64,000 nucleotides of DNA, taken from Malachius bipustulatus (lineage: Eukaryota > Arthropoda > Insecta > Coleoptera > Melyridae). The stretch is taken from positions 44,672,012 through 44,736,011 of the forward strand of contig OU342630.1 of NCBI GenBank assembly GCA_910589415.1, given 5' to 3'. The stretch's first letter is position 1, and the number at the start of each line of letters is the position of its first letter. The notes below the pieces were generated by a model, which ran no database searches, was not told the origin of the DNA, and was given only the letters and a program-made list of their open reading frames with translations. Positions 10,709-22,284 of the stretch are shown here, piece after piece. The position numbers and the translations under genes are program-made.

Positions 10709-11389
10709 TAATAAACAATATTGAAAGAAGTATGCCTTATTATTTTTGATTCCAACTTAGGATAAGTAATGTCAAATTTGTATTTTTTAACTTCTACAGG
10801 CTGTCTCATAGTATGTAGGCAATCTTCCATATTTGGGTAGGTTTTGCGAAAATAAATGAAAAAATACCTGTATAATACGGTGTGTCCCAGATTCGCGTCT
10901 CTATACAGGAATCTCGATTTCTATTACACCTACAGCAAAGGTTATATGGGAAAAGCTTTAAGAGAAACTTTAGTGCATTCGATAACCGATTTCAGATTTA
11001 CGATCGCTTAATTGGTTTTGGAAAATATCGGCCAAAAACCGAAAATGTAAATAAATCCGAAACGGTTAATTTGACAGCTGTCAAAATGTGACATTATTCG
11101 GAGACTTTTTTAAGACGAATAAGATAAGTGTATGACATGTCTCAATCGTAATTTGTTATTCCGCAACCCGCCTCAACTTTCGTTTTTCTTGTTACCGCCT
11201 TGTTGGATTTTTCCCTTTGTCAATTTATTCTTCTGATTACTAAGATGTATAACATAAGTTATAATAATTCAAAAAAATCGAATATGGCGTTCATAAGACG
11301 GAAAGATAACTAATCATTTTTCGGCGTCTTAAAGTTCTAACGCCTTAAAAATTGTTTTCTTGTTGAAAAGTGTCCTAATATTTAAGATT
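10709..11389. other. Intergenic, one solo transposon end
   Basis: TACGGTGTGTCCCAGATTCG near 10878 looks like one end of a TA-targeting foldback. No partner end was found. Nothing else is supported. Confidence 0.4.
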
Positions 11390-12545
11390 TTATTTATGTA
11401 TTTATTTCCATTCCACCCTACAGGTAATATAACCCAATTACAGGGGGCATACAGGCCACTAGAGGGCAAAATAAACATGTCGGTAATTATAAACTAACAA
11501 AACCGTATAAGATAAAACATACAGAGATCGATAATAATAATAACAACAATAAAAACCAAGTGCGACATTATCTATAGCTAGACTAAACAAAATTAACATT
11601 TTTTAACAAATGTAGGTATATACAAATGTAGGTATAACATAAACGAATGAACACTTTAAGTAAACAGCTATCAGGCTTAAAGAAATAACATATCAGTCTT
11701 ATTGGTACTGGTACTAATAATTGCCCAAACAGCAAATTCGATGCAGTGGAGAGAATTTTAGTACGTTGGTGCGCGGTGCAGGCAGATAAAAGACACTAGG
11801 ATTCCTTGTTGAGCTGCGAGGAACACTGAACGATAAAGATGAGAGGATAGCTGAACAGTCGATTGACCCTGAGATCACTTTACTCAAAAATGTCAAAGCA
11901 TGATTCTCCCGTCTCTCACGTAAACTAACCGTCTCAAACGTGCCACGTAGATCTGCGCTAGGATATCCAATTGGCGGATAGGCACCGGTAAGTTGAAATG
12001 AAGGTACCTTAGGAATCTCTTCTGAATCAGTTCTGTATAGAACATGTACCGCTTAGCCAGGAGCCCAAATTAAAGAAGCGTAATCGAGCCTTGATCGTAT
12101 AAACGCGAAATACGGTGTTTTGATGGTAGCGATATTTGTGAAATCTCGAGAATTTCTAAGCACAAAACCCATCAATCGAAGACATTCACTCCGCAGACTC
12201 TGTATATGAGGGACAAAGGACAAGGAATGATCGAACGTGACACCTAAGTCGCGGACTGAATCTGGTCTCTTTACCGGTGTACAATCAATTTTATACTCGA
12301 AAAGGGTTGGTGCAGCTTTAAGAGTGAAAGACATTACATAGCATTTCGATGTATTTAGAGTTAAGTGGTTTTTACACACCAGGACCGGACTAGATTTAGA
12401 TTATTTCGGAGTCTGGTGCAGTCAGAATCATCTCGAATGTTGCTAAAGAGCTTCAGGTCGTCCGCATATAAAAGATGCTCCGTACTGATGACCTCGCCGA
12501 TATAATTTATAAAAAGATTAAAAAGTAGAGGCCCAAGAACCGAAC
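11390..12545 (-). pseudogene. LINE reverse transcriptase remnant, C-terminal part and 3' UTR
   Basis: On the minus strand, frames show GSVLGPLLFN and then YADDLKLF (the catalytic box of reverse transcriptase), followed after a frameshift by NTSKCYVMSF, VRDLGVTFDHSLSF and RSRLDYASLIW, the thumb region typical of non-LTR retrotransposons of the Jockey/CR1 group. Several stops and shifts make it non-functional. The 3' end has a low-complexity tail (GGAAATAAATACATAAATAA) near 11390-11415, as expected for a LINE 3' terminus. The matching upstream part lies at 13986-14204, beyond a foldback insertion. About 85 codons between the finger and palm motifs are missing; this deletion lies at about 12545, next to but separate from the foldback. 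Confidence 0.8.
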
Positions 12546-12566
12546 CCTATTAGATATATCCATATA

Positions 12567-14001
12567 TCGTGTGAGCAAATGAAAACATAATTTAGGTAGG
12601 CCCTGGAAAAAAATTTCATGTCTTAGATTGAATCCTACGATAAAATCACTGTCATTAATTTTAAAAATCTTATTTTTCTTATTTTGTGATTTTGAGTGGT
12701 CTGGGGTGCGTTCATGAATTACAGTTTGCATCATACATGAAAAACTCTGGATGCGTTCATAAAATAACCATCAGAGTTCCCTTGATTGGATAAAAATCTA
12801 GCATGGTTCATAAATTGCCGATGACGACGCTTGAAGTGCACCGCAGAGTTTTGAAGAAACACATGGGTGAATCAATTCTGTGCATAATATTAGTAAATTA
12901 CAAAAATTAGTATTAAATTAAAAAAAAGTGTGAATCTGACAGTAATTACACATAATCTAATACTTTTGAATTATTATTTCCTTTGCTTTCTCGTTCGAAT
13001 TACGTTTATAAAATGGAACAATCTGACGATATTCCGGAAAATGTAAGGCATCACTCTGGTTGTTAAACATAAACGTCACTTTCTGTTTATGAACGCATTC
13101 CACCTTCAGGGCCGTATTTGTGTTTTTTAAACCGTGCCACCGATCTAGAGTTTTTTTAGGTAAGGGTGTGACAAAGCAAGATTTTGTTGGCACAGCTATT
13201 TAAGAGAAGCACAGACATATACCAACTTTATGAGAATAGTTTTTCGAAAAAAAATTGGGCGAGCGACTGTCCGCCAAAAATTTATAAACATTATTTCCAG
13301 AAGAGTTTGCCCTCTTAAAAAATGGCCACCACTAGAGCCACAGATCACAGACCTTACTTTTATCATGAGCATGAGTGCATAGTAGGAAGAAAGTTCCTAA
13401 TATATGGTGTAGACCTGTGATTTATTCCCATTTTCATTGGTTATTACTTTATTCTTGTTTGATTTTATTTTTATACCTTGTGGTGGATTCTTTCTGGTGT
13501 GTGTTTATGTTAAACCCTCAGGTGCAAATACTTAATAAATGACTTTACTATAATTATTAATAAGTAGATAGATAATTCGATAAGTAATAGGACTTAAACA
13601 TAAATACCTACCATTTTACAAAGGGCAAACTGCAGACTAAGGAAAACTATTATTAGATATTAATCCTTTATTGCTTTGGCTTGAAATGACATTTTTACGG
13701 GGTTTGCAGTGTCAATAATCCAATAAATTTCACGGTAACTGGAACAATCTCCGAATAATTTATGTCAGCGTTATTCAAGAAATACAAAACTAATTTTAAC
13801 AATCTGATGCACCTTATTTCAGCAAATGTCAAAATAATTATTATTTGACAATAAAATTGGAAAACAAGAAGAAGGCAATATCAGAATGAGTTTACGATTT
13901 TACAAACCAAAATTTTCATTTTACAGTTTTACAGATCCAATCTAAGACATGAAATTTTTTTCCAAGGCCTACCTAAATTATGTTTTCATTTGCTCACACG
14001 A
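12567..14001. repeat. Foldback inserted in the LINE
   Basis: The termini TCGTGTGAGCAAATGAAAAC and complement are flanked by TA (12565-12566, 14002-14003), with arms of at least 65 bp. Removing the element and one TA restores the LINE codons for D-V-I-Y-M-D, so the target was inside the reverse transcriptase. A minus-strand open frame at 12957-13193 inside has no recognisable domain. The first eight bases are shared with 2902-3723. Confidence 0.8.
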
Positions 14002-14204
14002 TAGATTACATCAGTCTGCAAACGTTTGTCAAGTGCTTGCGCTATATGCTGCGTTATACAGAACAAATTCGTGGTGGTGGACCTACCCCGCATAAAACCA
14101 TGCTGGGCATTGGAAATAAGATTTTTTACCTGGTGAAACATTTCCCTATGAAGAACTATCTCTAGAGCCTTAGAAAAATTATTAAGAATAACATTATGAA
14201 TGTG
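13986..14204 (-). pseudogene. LINE reverse transcriptase remnant, N-terminal part
   Basis: Minus-strand translation gives NNFSKALEIVLHREMF and then NAQHGFMRGRSTTTNL, the finger motifs of non-LTR reverse transcriptase (the Q-x-G-F-x-x-G-R-S-T block), ending at Q-T-D-V-I-Y. It continues in 11390-12545 after the foldback. Its 5' side is cut off by the palindrome at 14215-14955. Confidence 0.8.
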
Positions 14205-14214
14205 GGTAGGTATA

Positions 14215-14955
14215 CAGTGCTTCCCAAAAGTAACGGATAAATTCGATAAAACGGAGAGGGCTGTTTTTTTGAAAAAATAAAAAAACAGGTCGATTTTGTT
14301 TTTGAGTTGTTCAACTTTTGACATAATATTTGGGTATACAGGGTGATGCACGAAAAAGTGGTGACGTCATCGGCATTTTTTTAAATGGCAACTCTTATTT
14401 TTTATTAAATTTTTTGATACTTCATCCAATTGCCAATACGGTAATGTAATCATTTTGTAACGTTTATAAAGGAAATTTCGGAGAAAATAACTTAATTTCG
14501 ACAGATTTAATAGATTTAATTTAATTTAATTTAACAGATTCAATTTGATAGACTTAATTTAATAGACAGATCTTATAAAATTACCATGGAAACAGTAATT
14601 TTTATTTGATATTTTTTTATTTTTATCGTTAATGTTCCGATTTTCACATCAGTAAAAAGTGCACAATTTCGACTCACAAGCTGTTTCTCAGAAATTTCCT
14701 TATTTAAGGTTACAAATTGATTACATTACCATACTGGCAATTAAATTAAGTATCAAAAAATGGAATAAAAAATAAGGGTTGCCATTTAAAAAAATGCCGA
14801 TGACGTCACCACTTTTTCGCGCATCACCCTGTATACCCAAATATTATGTCAAAAGTTGAACAACTCAAAAACAAAATCGACCTGTTTTTTTATTTTTTCA
14901 AAAAAACAGCCCTCTCCGTTTTATCGAATTTATCCGTTACTTTTGGGAAGCACTG
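14215..14955. repeat. Outer palindrome of a two-layer foldback
   Basis: CAGTGCTTCCCAAAAGTAAC and its complement form the ends, flanked by TA. Each arm is about 122 bp (14215-14336 and 14834-14955) and nearly perfect. The arms meet exactly at the inner element, where the sequence would read GGGTA-TA-CCC, so the inner element occupies the dyad centre. The outer element lies at the upstream edge of the LINE remnant. Confidence 0.85.
14339..14831. repeat. Inner foldback at the centre of the outer palindrome
   Basis: The ends CAGGGTGATGCACGAAAAAG and complement (GCGCATCACCCTG) are flanked by TA, or possibly TATA. The arms exceed 150 bp (GTGGTGACGTCATCGGCATT...). A short AT-rich run of TTTAATT-type repeats lies in the loop (about 14508-14560). 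Non-coding. Confidence 0.85.
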
Positions 14956-15065
14956 TATACTTATGAGAATCAATGTGTAGTTCTTGGATTGATAAAAACC
15001 TCTGCATTAGTAGTGTAAAGTTCATAAATCCATGACAACTCTACTGTTATAGCGAGGATAATACT

Positions 15066-16030
15066 ATACAGGGTGTTACTGAATAGGTGTTACAAACTTA
15101 AAGGGCATGTAGGAAATGCAAAAGTAGGCGATAAATTTCCTATAGACATGGGTCGTTGGAGCTTTAGTTCTTCTGAAGTTCTTCGAAAAATTCAATATTT
15201 TTTTTAATATCTTCAAACTGGCTGATCAGAATAACTCGAATTTTTTGACAGCTGTTGTACTAATTATTGAAGTACATGATTTGATACTCCCATTGAAAAA
15301 TTATTCAATCCAGTGGCAAAGATCTGGGTGTGTTATTACCTTTTTTATTAAACAATTTCTATGCCACTGACTTTTATGCAAATTTGTTATTTTTGGTAGA
15401 TACCTCGTTTTGTTTAGAGGAGAAAAGTTATTCTATGTTTTTATTGTAGGACGCACTGTTTTCAAGTAGGTTTAGTAGGTCACTGTAGGTTTATCAACAA
15501 TAACCTGATTTTTACCTGTTTGTGTCTAGCATTAGTATAACTTTTTAGTGTTTCGCATTCCTAAAAACCGATTTATCTCGAAAACCGTCAGTTTTACCGA
15601 AGTAAATTAAGAGCACCTTTTTTAAATATGAAGTATTGGACTATTAAAAAAAATAGTTTTTAGCTCTGTAAAGTGACACCTGTCAAAATTTTGACTCAAC
15701 GAGTATGATGGTAAGTCCGTTCCTGACTTCCCTGACGACGGCAAACATCGACTTTAATATGGCCTGATGGCTCTTTGTGGCCTCTATAAAGTATTCAAAT
15801 TTCATCCAATTATACAGGTCGGTTCAAAAGTTAGAGCCAAAAAAGTAAATTGCGGGGCACCCTTTTAGGGCTCCATATCTCCGTTTGGGGACACTTTAGG
15901 AATTTTTTTTTATGACAGACTTGTTTTTTTTTGACCTCCCCTGTGTGCTCCCGATTACTTACCGGACACCCTGTATATTGAGCATCTTTAATTTTAACCC
16001 AGTAAACCGGAGCTTGTACAGGCTGGCCCA
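15066..16030. repeat. Degenerate foldback ends without partners
   Basis: TACAGGGTGTTACTGAATAG at about 15068, TACAGGTCGGTTCAAAAG at about 15817 and CCGGACACCCTGTA at about 15961 each look like a terminus of the TA-targeting foldback class. They do not pair with one another over any length, so they are taken as truncated relics. No gene is seen. Confidence 0.4.
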
Positions 16031-16149
16031 TTACTTAATTCACCACCGAAATAGAGGTTAATTTTAAAGATAAAAAATTTAAACTTTGAAGATTCATACA
16101 ACTAATACGTATAGGACCAGAATAGTATGGCATAATCAGAATAATTTTT

Positions 16150-17095
16150 TTTTTCGTTTGACCACAAGCGATAAAAACCTGTATTTGCTGATAAAGTGAT
16201 CAAAACAAATTCAATTTGTCTTCAATACATCGATAGAAATCAACGATTATTAAAATCAAAATCGCTGAAAAGAAATATCAAAAGACTAACAATTACAAGC
16301 CTTTTATTAAATAACACAATTGAAATATGGATCTTACAGATATAATGATTGATGATGGTAGTAATAAAAGTTAACAATAATCTGAATGGGGTAGGTAGCT
16401 ATCTACCATGAATCCTAACTAAACACAGTGGATACAATATTGGTAGTTGTAGGCCATAGTATACCCAAAATGAACATTAGGTGAATAAATAAAACGAATG
16501 AGGTAGGTCAATGGGTATAATTGATAAATGAAGAGTTTGTCTACCGGTTTCGGGTAAGGACACCCATCATCAGGACAATTGTCAGTTATTTACAAAGGTC
16601 GAAAGTCCGAGGGTTACACAGCAAAACAGGCATATTCATTCAAAATTGTTAAAAATTCAAAAACTTTTCTAAGTGAAAAGCCGGCGATTATGTCGATTTG
16701 AAGACTCAAGGAAATATCCTTAGTTTAATAATATTTAAATCACATAATTGACAAGTAAAACGGACCGGACACCGTGAAGCGGTATCCTCCGGGACGGGGA
16801 CAGTGGATACAAACTACATTTGGGACTGTTTACTTAGCAACTTAAGGATTTATGGTAGGTAACTACCCCATCCAGATTATTGGTCACTTTTATTATACGG
16901 TATAGCAATCATTCTATCTGTCATTTCCATATTTTATGTATCTTATTTAATTAAAGGCTTGTAATTAGCTTCTTGATATTTCTTTTAAGCGATTTTGTTA
17001 TCAATCGATTTCTACCGATGTATTTTTTTTACCACCAAAATACAATACCTGCAATTTTTTATTGCCTCTGGCCCAACGAAAAAAAATTAATAAAT
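16150..17095. repeat. Diverged foldback with about 230-bp arms
   Basis: The left arm (about 16165-16440) and right arm (about 16800-17090) are complementary over long stretches, for example AATTACAAGCCTTTTATTAA and AAATCGCT-AAAGAAATATCAA, with many mismatches and small indels. The loop (about 16445-16795) holds the minus-strand CTGATGA...CCCGAAA segment at 16538-16582. Ends are not sharply defined. Confidence 0.6.
16538..16582 (-). other. Hammerhead-like CTGATGA...GAAA segment
   Basis: On the minus strand CTGATGA is followed by T, a 4-bp stem GGGT/ACCC with a 6-nt loop, then GAAACCGGTAGAC. The extra T between the core and stem II departs from the hammerhead consensus, so this is a look-alike or decayed motif rather than a called ribozyme. 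Confidence 0.3.
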
Positions 17096-17099
17096 ATAA

Positions 17100-18070
17100 C
17101 TGATTATGCCACTATGGTCCTTTATTAATTAGGTACATGAAACCTCAAAATTAAAAGTTTTGATCTTTTAAATTAAACTATCTATTTCGAGGGTGACGTA
17201 TATGATAAATCACCCGGTATATACAGAGCGAAACAGCCAGACGGATTAAATTTGCTATTTCAGTAATTGTGCACATTTATAAAAAAATACTGAAACACGT
17301 CAATTTTAAATTATAAAATGCTATCCTGCAGCGTACAAATTTTATCCATATACTGTCAACCCACTTCGAGTGACAGCTGCACAAATAATTATATTTTAAA
17401 AATGGAAAGTACGGGCTGGGATACGCCATTTGATTATATATTGACGCAATATATGTATAATTTCAAAAATTATATTGCGTTTTCGAAATTACCGCAAACA
17501 ATAACATTAAAAATAAATTAAAATCATCTGATTCAGAAAATTCGCAACAACACACTACAAACTTAATAATGTAGTGGCTGCTGTTTATTTCTTGATGTTG
17601 TAAAAAAAAAATAATAAACATGAATCTAAATGTAGGAGATGTTCAAAAAGCTCGCCTTGAACGTCTTGGCAACATCCTAATTTTAAATAAGAATTTCTTG
17701 TAACGTTATTATTTTTCTTGCAATAAATTTTGTTTTGCAATAAATTTGAAAACAATACCATTTTTGTATAGAGAATGAAAGTACCTTTCAAATGATGTAT
17801 CACAAACCCCTACATTCCATTTAAAAATTTATGGGTCGCAACTGTCGCTCAAGGAGTAATTTAAGGATGAAATTTGTAATCTGCAGGATGTCATTTTATA
17901 ATCTAAAATTTACTTCATGCGGGATTTTTTTAGATATTTACAATTAGGTACTAAAATAATGAATTTATTTTGCCTAGCTCTATTTTTTTTTTTTCTTATT
18001 CATTCCATACACCCATGTATTTTCAATATTCCCAAATGCCATTTCAAAAACCATTACCATTACAAGACCT
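17100..18070. other. Intergenic, no feature seen
   Basis: AT-rich sequence without paired arms or recognisable coding. A solo end-like CACCCGGTATA occurs near 17211. The stretch ends at an abrupt rise in GC content. Confidence 0.5.
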
Positions 18071-18084
18071 CCTTTCAACCGTCC

Positions 18085-18380
18085 ACCCATGCGCGTCTCT
18101 GACGGTCCTCATGCAAGCGCCTTCGCTCAGCAGTACCGTCGCGACGCTCCCCCACGGCGGACCATGAAGCTTGGAGAGCGAGGCGCGCGTGTACGACTAC
18201 GACTCCGGGTAAACACGTGACCGCGATGGCGATGGTGCTGTCGGGCCACGGCCGGCTGCTGGTCGCCCTCTGCTGCGCTTTCCTGCTGCTGGCCGGCGCC
18301 CTTGCCGTCGGCTCCGTCGCCGGGTGGTTCAAACCAGGAGGAGGAGAGCCCAGGCCTGCTAGGCTCCTCCAGGTAGACGC
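18085..18380 (+). promoter_or_regulatory. CpG-rich island around a first exon
   Basis: Dense CG dinucleotides (GTCGCGACGCTCCCCCACGG, GAGGCGCGCGTGTACGACTA) in AT-rich surroundings mark a probable promoter-proximal region and 5' UTR of the exon at 18226. No TATA box is evident. Transcription would run rightward. Confidence 0.5.
18226..18372 (+). CDS. Putative first coding exon, signal-peptide protein
   Basis: An ATG in strong context (G at -3 and +4) opens 49 codons: a short N-terminus with one Arg, then a hydrophobic core LLVALCCAFLLLAGALAVGS, then a Gly/Pro-rich stretch ending R-L-L-Q. The exon ends in CAG|GTAGAC, a good 5' splice site in phase 0, after which composition drops to intron-like A/T. 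Residues of about 11-31 fit a signal peptide or signal anchor, implying a secreted or membrane protein. A second ATG two codons in is equally usable. The rest of the gene was not found downstream in this window, so it would need a long intron. The family is not recognised. Composition is clearly unlike the surrounding transposons. Confidence 0.5.
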
Positions 18381-18459
18381 AAATGAAAAAAGTTTACTTT
18401 TATCGAAACTCGATCTACATATTAATGTGCTATTAATAATGTATAATTTTTTCTAACAA

Positions 18460-19860
18460 TAATAATAACTATGTACTAATTTTACTAAATTTATTGATGG
18501 GCAATTTTACGTCCGCCAATTTATGTTGTGAGCTAGTAATCGGTATCAACTTGGCAGCAATGTCACAAGTTACTTTTTTACTTTTTGGTTGCATAAGACT
18601 TTACGGGTTCTTTATTTGATCATCTTTCATCAATTATTAATCTTGAGATGCTAATTGAAAAATAAATTGACATAATATTATTAAATTATTAAAATTGTAG
18701 GTTCAATTTGTTTAAGCAAGTTCAACATTGTTCGTTTAAATATAATTGAAAGCGGTTGCATGTTTATTTCTTATATTTATTTCTTTCAAAGTTTGATTCG
18801 AGAAACGATAATAGGGCTAGTCGTAAGAGTGATTCGGAGACTTTCCCTTCTGGTATAAGACGTATTTGATGTATGAAACAACACAACTATAATAATAACT
18901 TTTTGTTCTAATCACGTCACTTATGTTTACTTGGATTTGACTGACGTATCTAAAATCATAACACAATAATACAATACAAAATGCAGGGTGTATTACTCAT
19001 GAAAAATATAAATAAATAAAGAACTGACGCCTATGCTATGTTGTTGAGGTATTAAAAGTCAAAACGAAAAATTAATTCTTCATTTGTTTGCGTGACATAC
19101 TTTTACGTACTTCTCTTACTGTTTTCAAAGGTGGGATAAATGACAATTAAAAGCAAATTTTCAATAATTTTCATGAAGCCTCTGTCACACTGACAATAGA
19201 AATTACCAATCTCTAGAGTTCATAAGTTTATATTTCTTGACCACTGATTTGAATTCATAAATTGTTGTTTCTTGGTGATTAAACTAATAATATTGTGTGA
19301 CATACGTTGCAAAAGGAGTGTTTTAGCCCTTTGACCTTTGTCAAACTCGTCCTTCGGTCTCGTTTGACAATTTTCGTCGCGTGCATTTTCCAACTTTTAT
19401 CACAAATAGCTATATTTTTTCTGAATATACTTACATTAACTACAATTTCTTGCATCCTATTTAAATAAAAAAAATAACGAATAACAATGTTTATCGTTTG
19501 TAACGATATGCAACCTGTGGGCAGTTACAATAGTGATCTTCAGAAGAATTTTATATGGGTATAAACAAATACGGAATGTCCCTCTTTATAAGTATAAGTA
19601 ATAAGTTTAATTTTAATTATTGAAGTTTAATTAGTGTAATAGTTGGTGGTAATAATAATAGCCTCTAACATAGTAATTAAATTAAGGAGATCTACTTTGA
19701 CTACTATCATTATAAAGGATTACTACCTACTCCCTCAACATTATAATTAATTTATTAAAATATTAACAGCACAATTATAAACATTGTTCAAAGTCTCCAC
19801 CATTCATTTGATTGAATGCATAATTGACTGCGCTTTTCTTGCTAAGCCGTTTTCATACCA
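18460..19860. other. AT-rich DNA, possible intron of the upstream exon
   Basis: No transposon coding, paired arms or further exon could be supported. If the 18226 exon is real this is its first intron. Confidence 0.4.
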
Positions 19861-19869
19861 AACATCTTG

Positions 19870-20112
19870 GCCTGATCTGAGGCTTGATCTGCACGAATTA
19901 TAGGCTCATTCTGTTCTGAAGATCATTAATACTTGCCACTTCATTAGCATAAACTTTCTCTTTCGTAATAAAAAGAAGTCTAAAGTCTAAAAGGGCTTAT
20001 AATCAGGTGATCAAGGAGGTCACCGTAATGGACCCTCACGAACTCTCCATCGACCGGGAACGTAATTGTGCAAGCAATTCCTGGTGATACTTCCATAATG
20101 TGGTGGGGATAA
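19870..20112 (-). pseudogene. Mariner-type transposase remnant, C-terminal part
   Basis: Minus-strand frames give PPHYGSITRN...VPGRW, then P-P-x-S-P-D...TLDFFL, then KEKVYANEVASINDLQNRM. This is the block around the third catalytic acidic residue (S-P-D-L-x-P-x-D-F-F-L-W in the family) of the mariner-like transposases common in insects, which often carry an N-terminal DUF4817 helix-turn-helix. At least two frameshifts and stops break it. No terminal repeats were found. It may come from the same broad family as the start fragments at 33347 and 59044. Confidence 0.65.
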
Positions 20113-20114
20113 TA

Positions 20115-20640
20115 ATTTTTTACGCTCTTTACAATTTTGTTCTTGAAATGTCCGTAATAAATGTTTTAGCTACTCCCTTGTATGAAAGTTGACAATTACA
20201 AAACAACTTCCATAGCTAGAAAGTGAGTCTTTGTACATACCTGTTGTGTAATGAAAACCAAAAGTCAAAACAGTTTTTTTTTTATTACAACATTACAACG
20301 TCTTATAAACCGTCAGTTAAAAGTAGAGGCTGTAGCGTAATAATAATGATTAAGTAGGTATAATGTATTATGGAATATAAATACTGATAATGCTTATTAA
20401 TCAAACCATTTATTAATTATTATTAGGTACCTACGTACAATTTTTAACAGTTTTACTGCATTCGTTGCACGTCAGAGACGGAGTGATTATACATGCGGTA
20501 TCGTATTTCCGATCAGCCCTGTTGGGTACCGAAACTTAAACGTCCTTATTGCCAACTGAACTGTACCCATACACTACACTTTCTCCGTCTTTTTACAAAA
20601 AAAAATAAAATAAAGTAATACATTCAATGTTAGATCAGTT
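20115..20640. other. Intergenic, no feature seen
   Basis: No coding, tRNA or inverted repeat was supported between the two transposon remnants. Confidence 0.5.
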
Positions 20641-20649
20641 TAAGTTTTA

Positions 20650-22205
20650 AGAAATATATAAATTACCTAAAATAGGTATACCATGATAGTTCAGAAAAAT
20701 AGTTAAAAATATTTTATTGCATTCTTCACTCTTTCGCTCCTCCTCACAATCGGAGTAGAGCAAAAATATTAGTCTGCTCTGTACGGTTTGATAAGTCATC
20801 ATCGTTCTCGTAAATTTGAATAGGTGGATCGACTGTGCCAGGGTGACCATCGGTTGAAGTCCTACTAGGAGTGCACATCTTTTTACTTTCAACAGAATGA
20901 TTATAGGACATAATCTGATTTGTGTGCCTCCTCCACGTTTTTTCACGTGTTGTTCACCAATTTTATAAGAGCACGTTGAACAGCGTTTTCTTCTTGGCCT
21001 TGGCCATTAGTAGCAGAGGCCATTTTTTTGAAATTAGTTTTATTATTTTTCAAAAAAGTTTGAAATTCAAGTGACTTGAAACATTTGCCATTATCTGATA
21101 CCAAAAGATCAGGTAATCCAAATCTTGCGAAAATGTCCCTCAGATTATTGATAGTTGAAGTAGACGAAGTGCTCCTTATCACAACTTCTATTCATTTGCT
21201 ATAGGCATCCACAACAAGTAAAATGTAATATTTTTCAAAAATTGGACCTAAATAATCGATATGTAATCTAGATCAAGGCCGTTCTGGAAACTTCCAGGTT
21301 TGCAAAACGCTCTTGGGTGGTTCAGATTTTGTTTTTAAACGTTTGTTACATGACTTAATTAAATTATTAATATCATTATTCATCTGAGGCCACCAAACAT
21401 AGGACCGAAACAAACTTTTTGTTTTTACTACCTACTCCCATGTGTATTGACTGTTATAGATCTAAAATACTTTTTCGTAAAGAATATGGAATAACCACTT
21501 TATGGGCCAGCATCAGACAATCATCAGCCACTGAAAAATTATTTTTATACAAGTGGTACGGTTTCAAGTTTGAAGTAATTTTTTCTGGCCAACCTGTCTG
21601 TACAAATTTATACAAAGCTGGGTTCAAAGATTCTTATCACTCTTAGTTTCGACTTTGATCTTTTCCCAATCCACCAACAAATCGCTATTAGATGCACCAA
21701 TAAAATTAACATATGCGATGTGTGTGTATCTAGATCAGCAAATTCTTCTGCTATAGGTAGACGGGAAAAACAGTCTGCCGACTTACTGTATAATTTTTTC
21801 CAGTATCTTTGATTGAATGATACTGGCTCAATGATGCTTTCCCTAACCAAACGATCTATTTCCTCCTCTACGCCTCGACGCAGCGCAAATCGAAGTGATC
21901 TTGCCTTGCAAAAACTTCTGTTTGGCTCCATCCTTTAAATCCCGTATCTCCTTTGAAATGCCCTAGGACAGAAGAAAAAATATTACTATATTTAACTGAA
22001 AGTTTTTGTTTAATTATCGATACTGTATCTGCTTCCTCAATTTTCCTATTATTTTTTATCGACTAATCTGCAATTTTCTTAACCGATAAGTTAAATAAAT
22101 TTGAAAATTTTTGACCCAGTAATGGAGTATCACCATTATCTATTACAAATCCCTTTAAAGGATAACATTTTCCATCCTAAGAAATTTCGAAGTTTACATT
22201 CATCC
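20650..22205 (-). pseudogene. Ty3/gypsy pol remnant with internal deletion
   Basis: Reading leftward: protease tail (DTPLLGQKFSNLFNLSVKK), a linker with LGHFKGD, the reverse transcriptase N-terminus (CKARSLRFALRRGVEEEIDR, then L-V-R-E-S-I-I-E-P-V), a jump to the end of the RNase H region (SADCFSRLP), then integrase (RLHIDYLGPIFEKYYILLVV, FGLPDLLVSDNGKCFKSLEF, NGQGQEENAVQRAL) and its C-terminus (LLVGLQP). The reverse transcriptase palm and most of RNase H are deleted, and frames change several times. No LTRs were found. It differs from the intact gypsy element at 35710-44349 and resembles the K02A2.6-like type of insect gypsy elements. Confidence 0.75.
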
Positions 22206-22284
22206 TCTTGGAAATATTTCGGCTCCATCGTAGGTGTGTAAAATTTTATTGGTGATATTCAAGGGTAAATGATTAAAATGTTTA

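Noticed and set aside
18075..18332. Minus-strand frame across the CpG-rich region
   Set aside because: Antisense shadow of the plus-strand exon; composition explains its length, and no splice or domain support.
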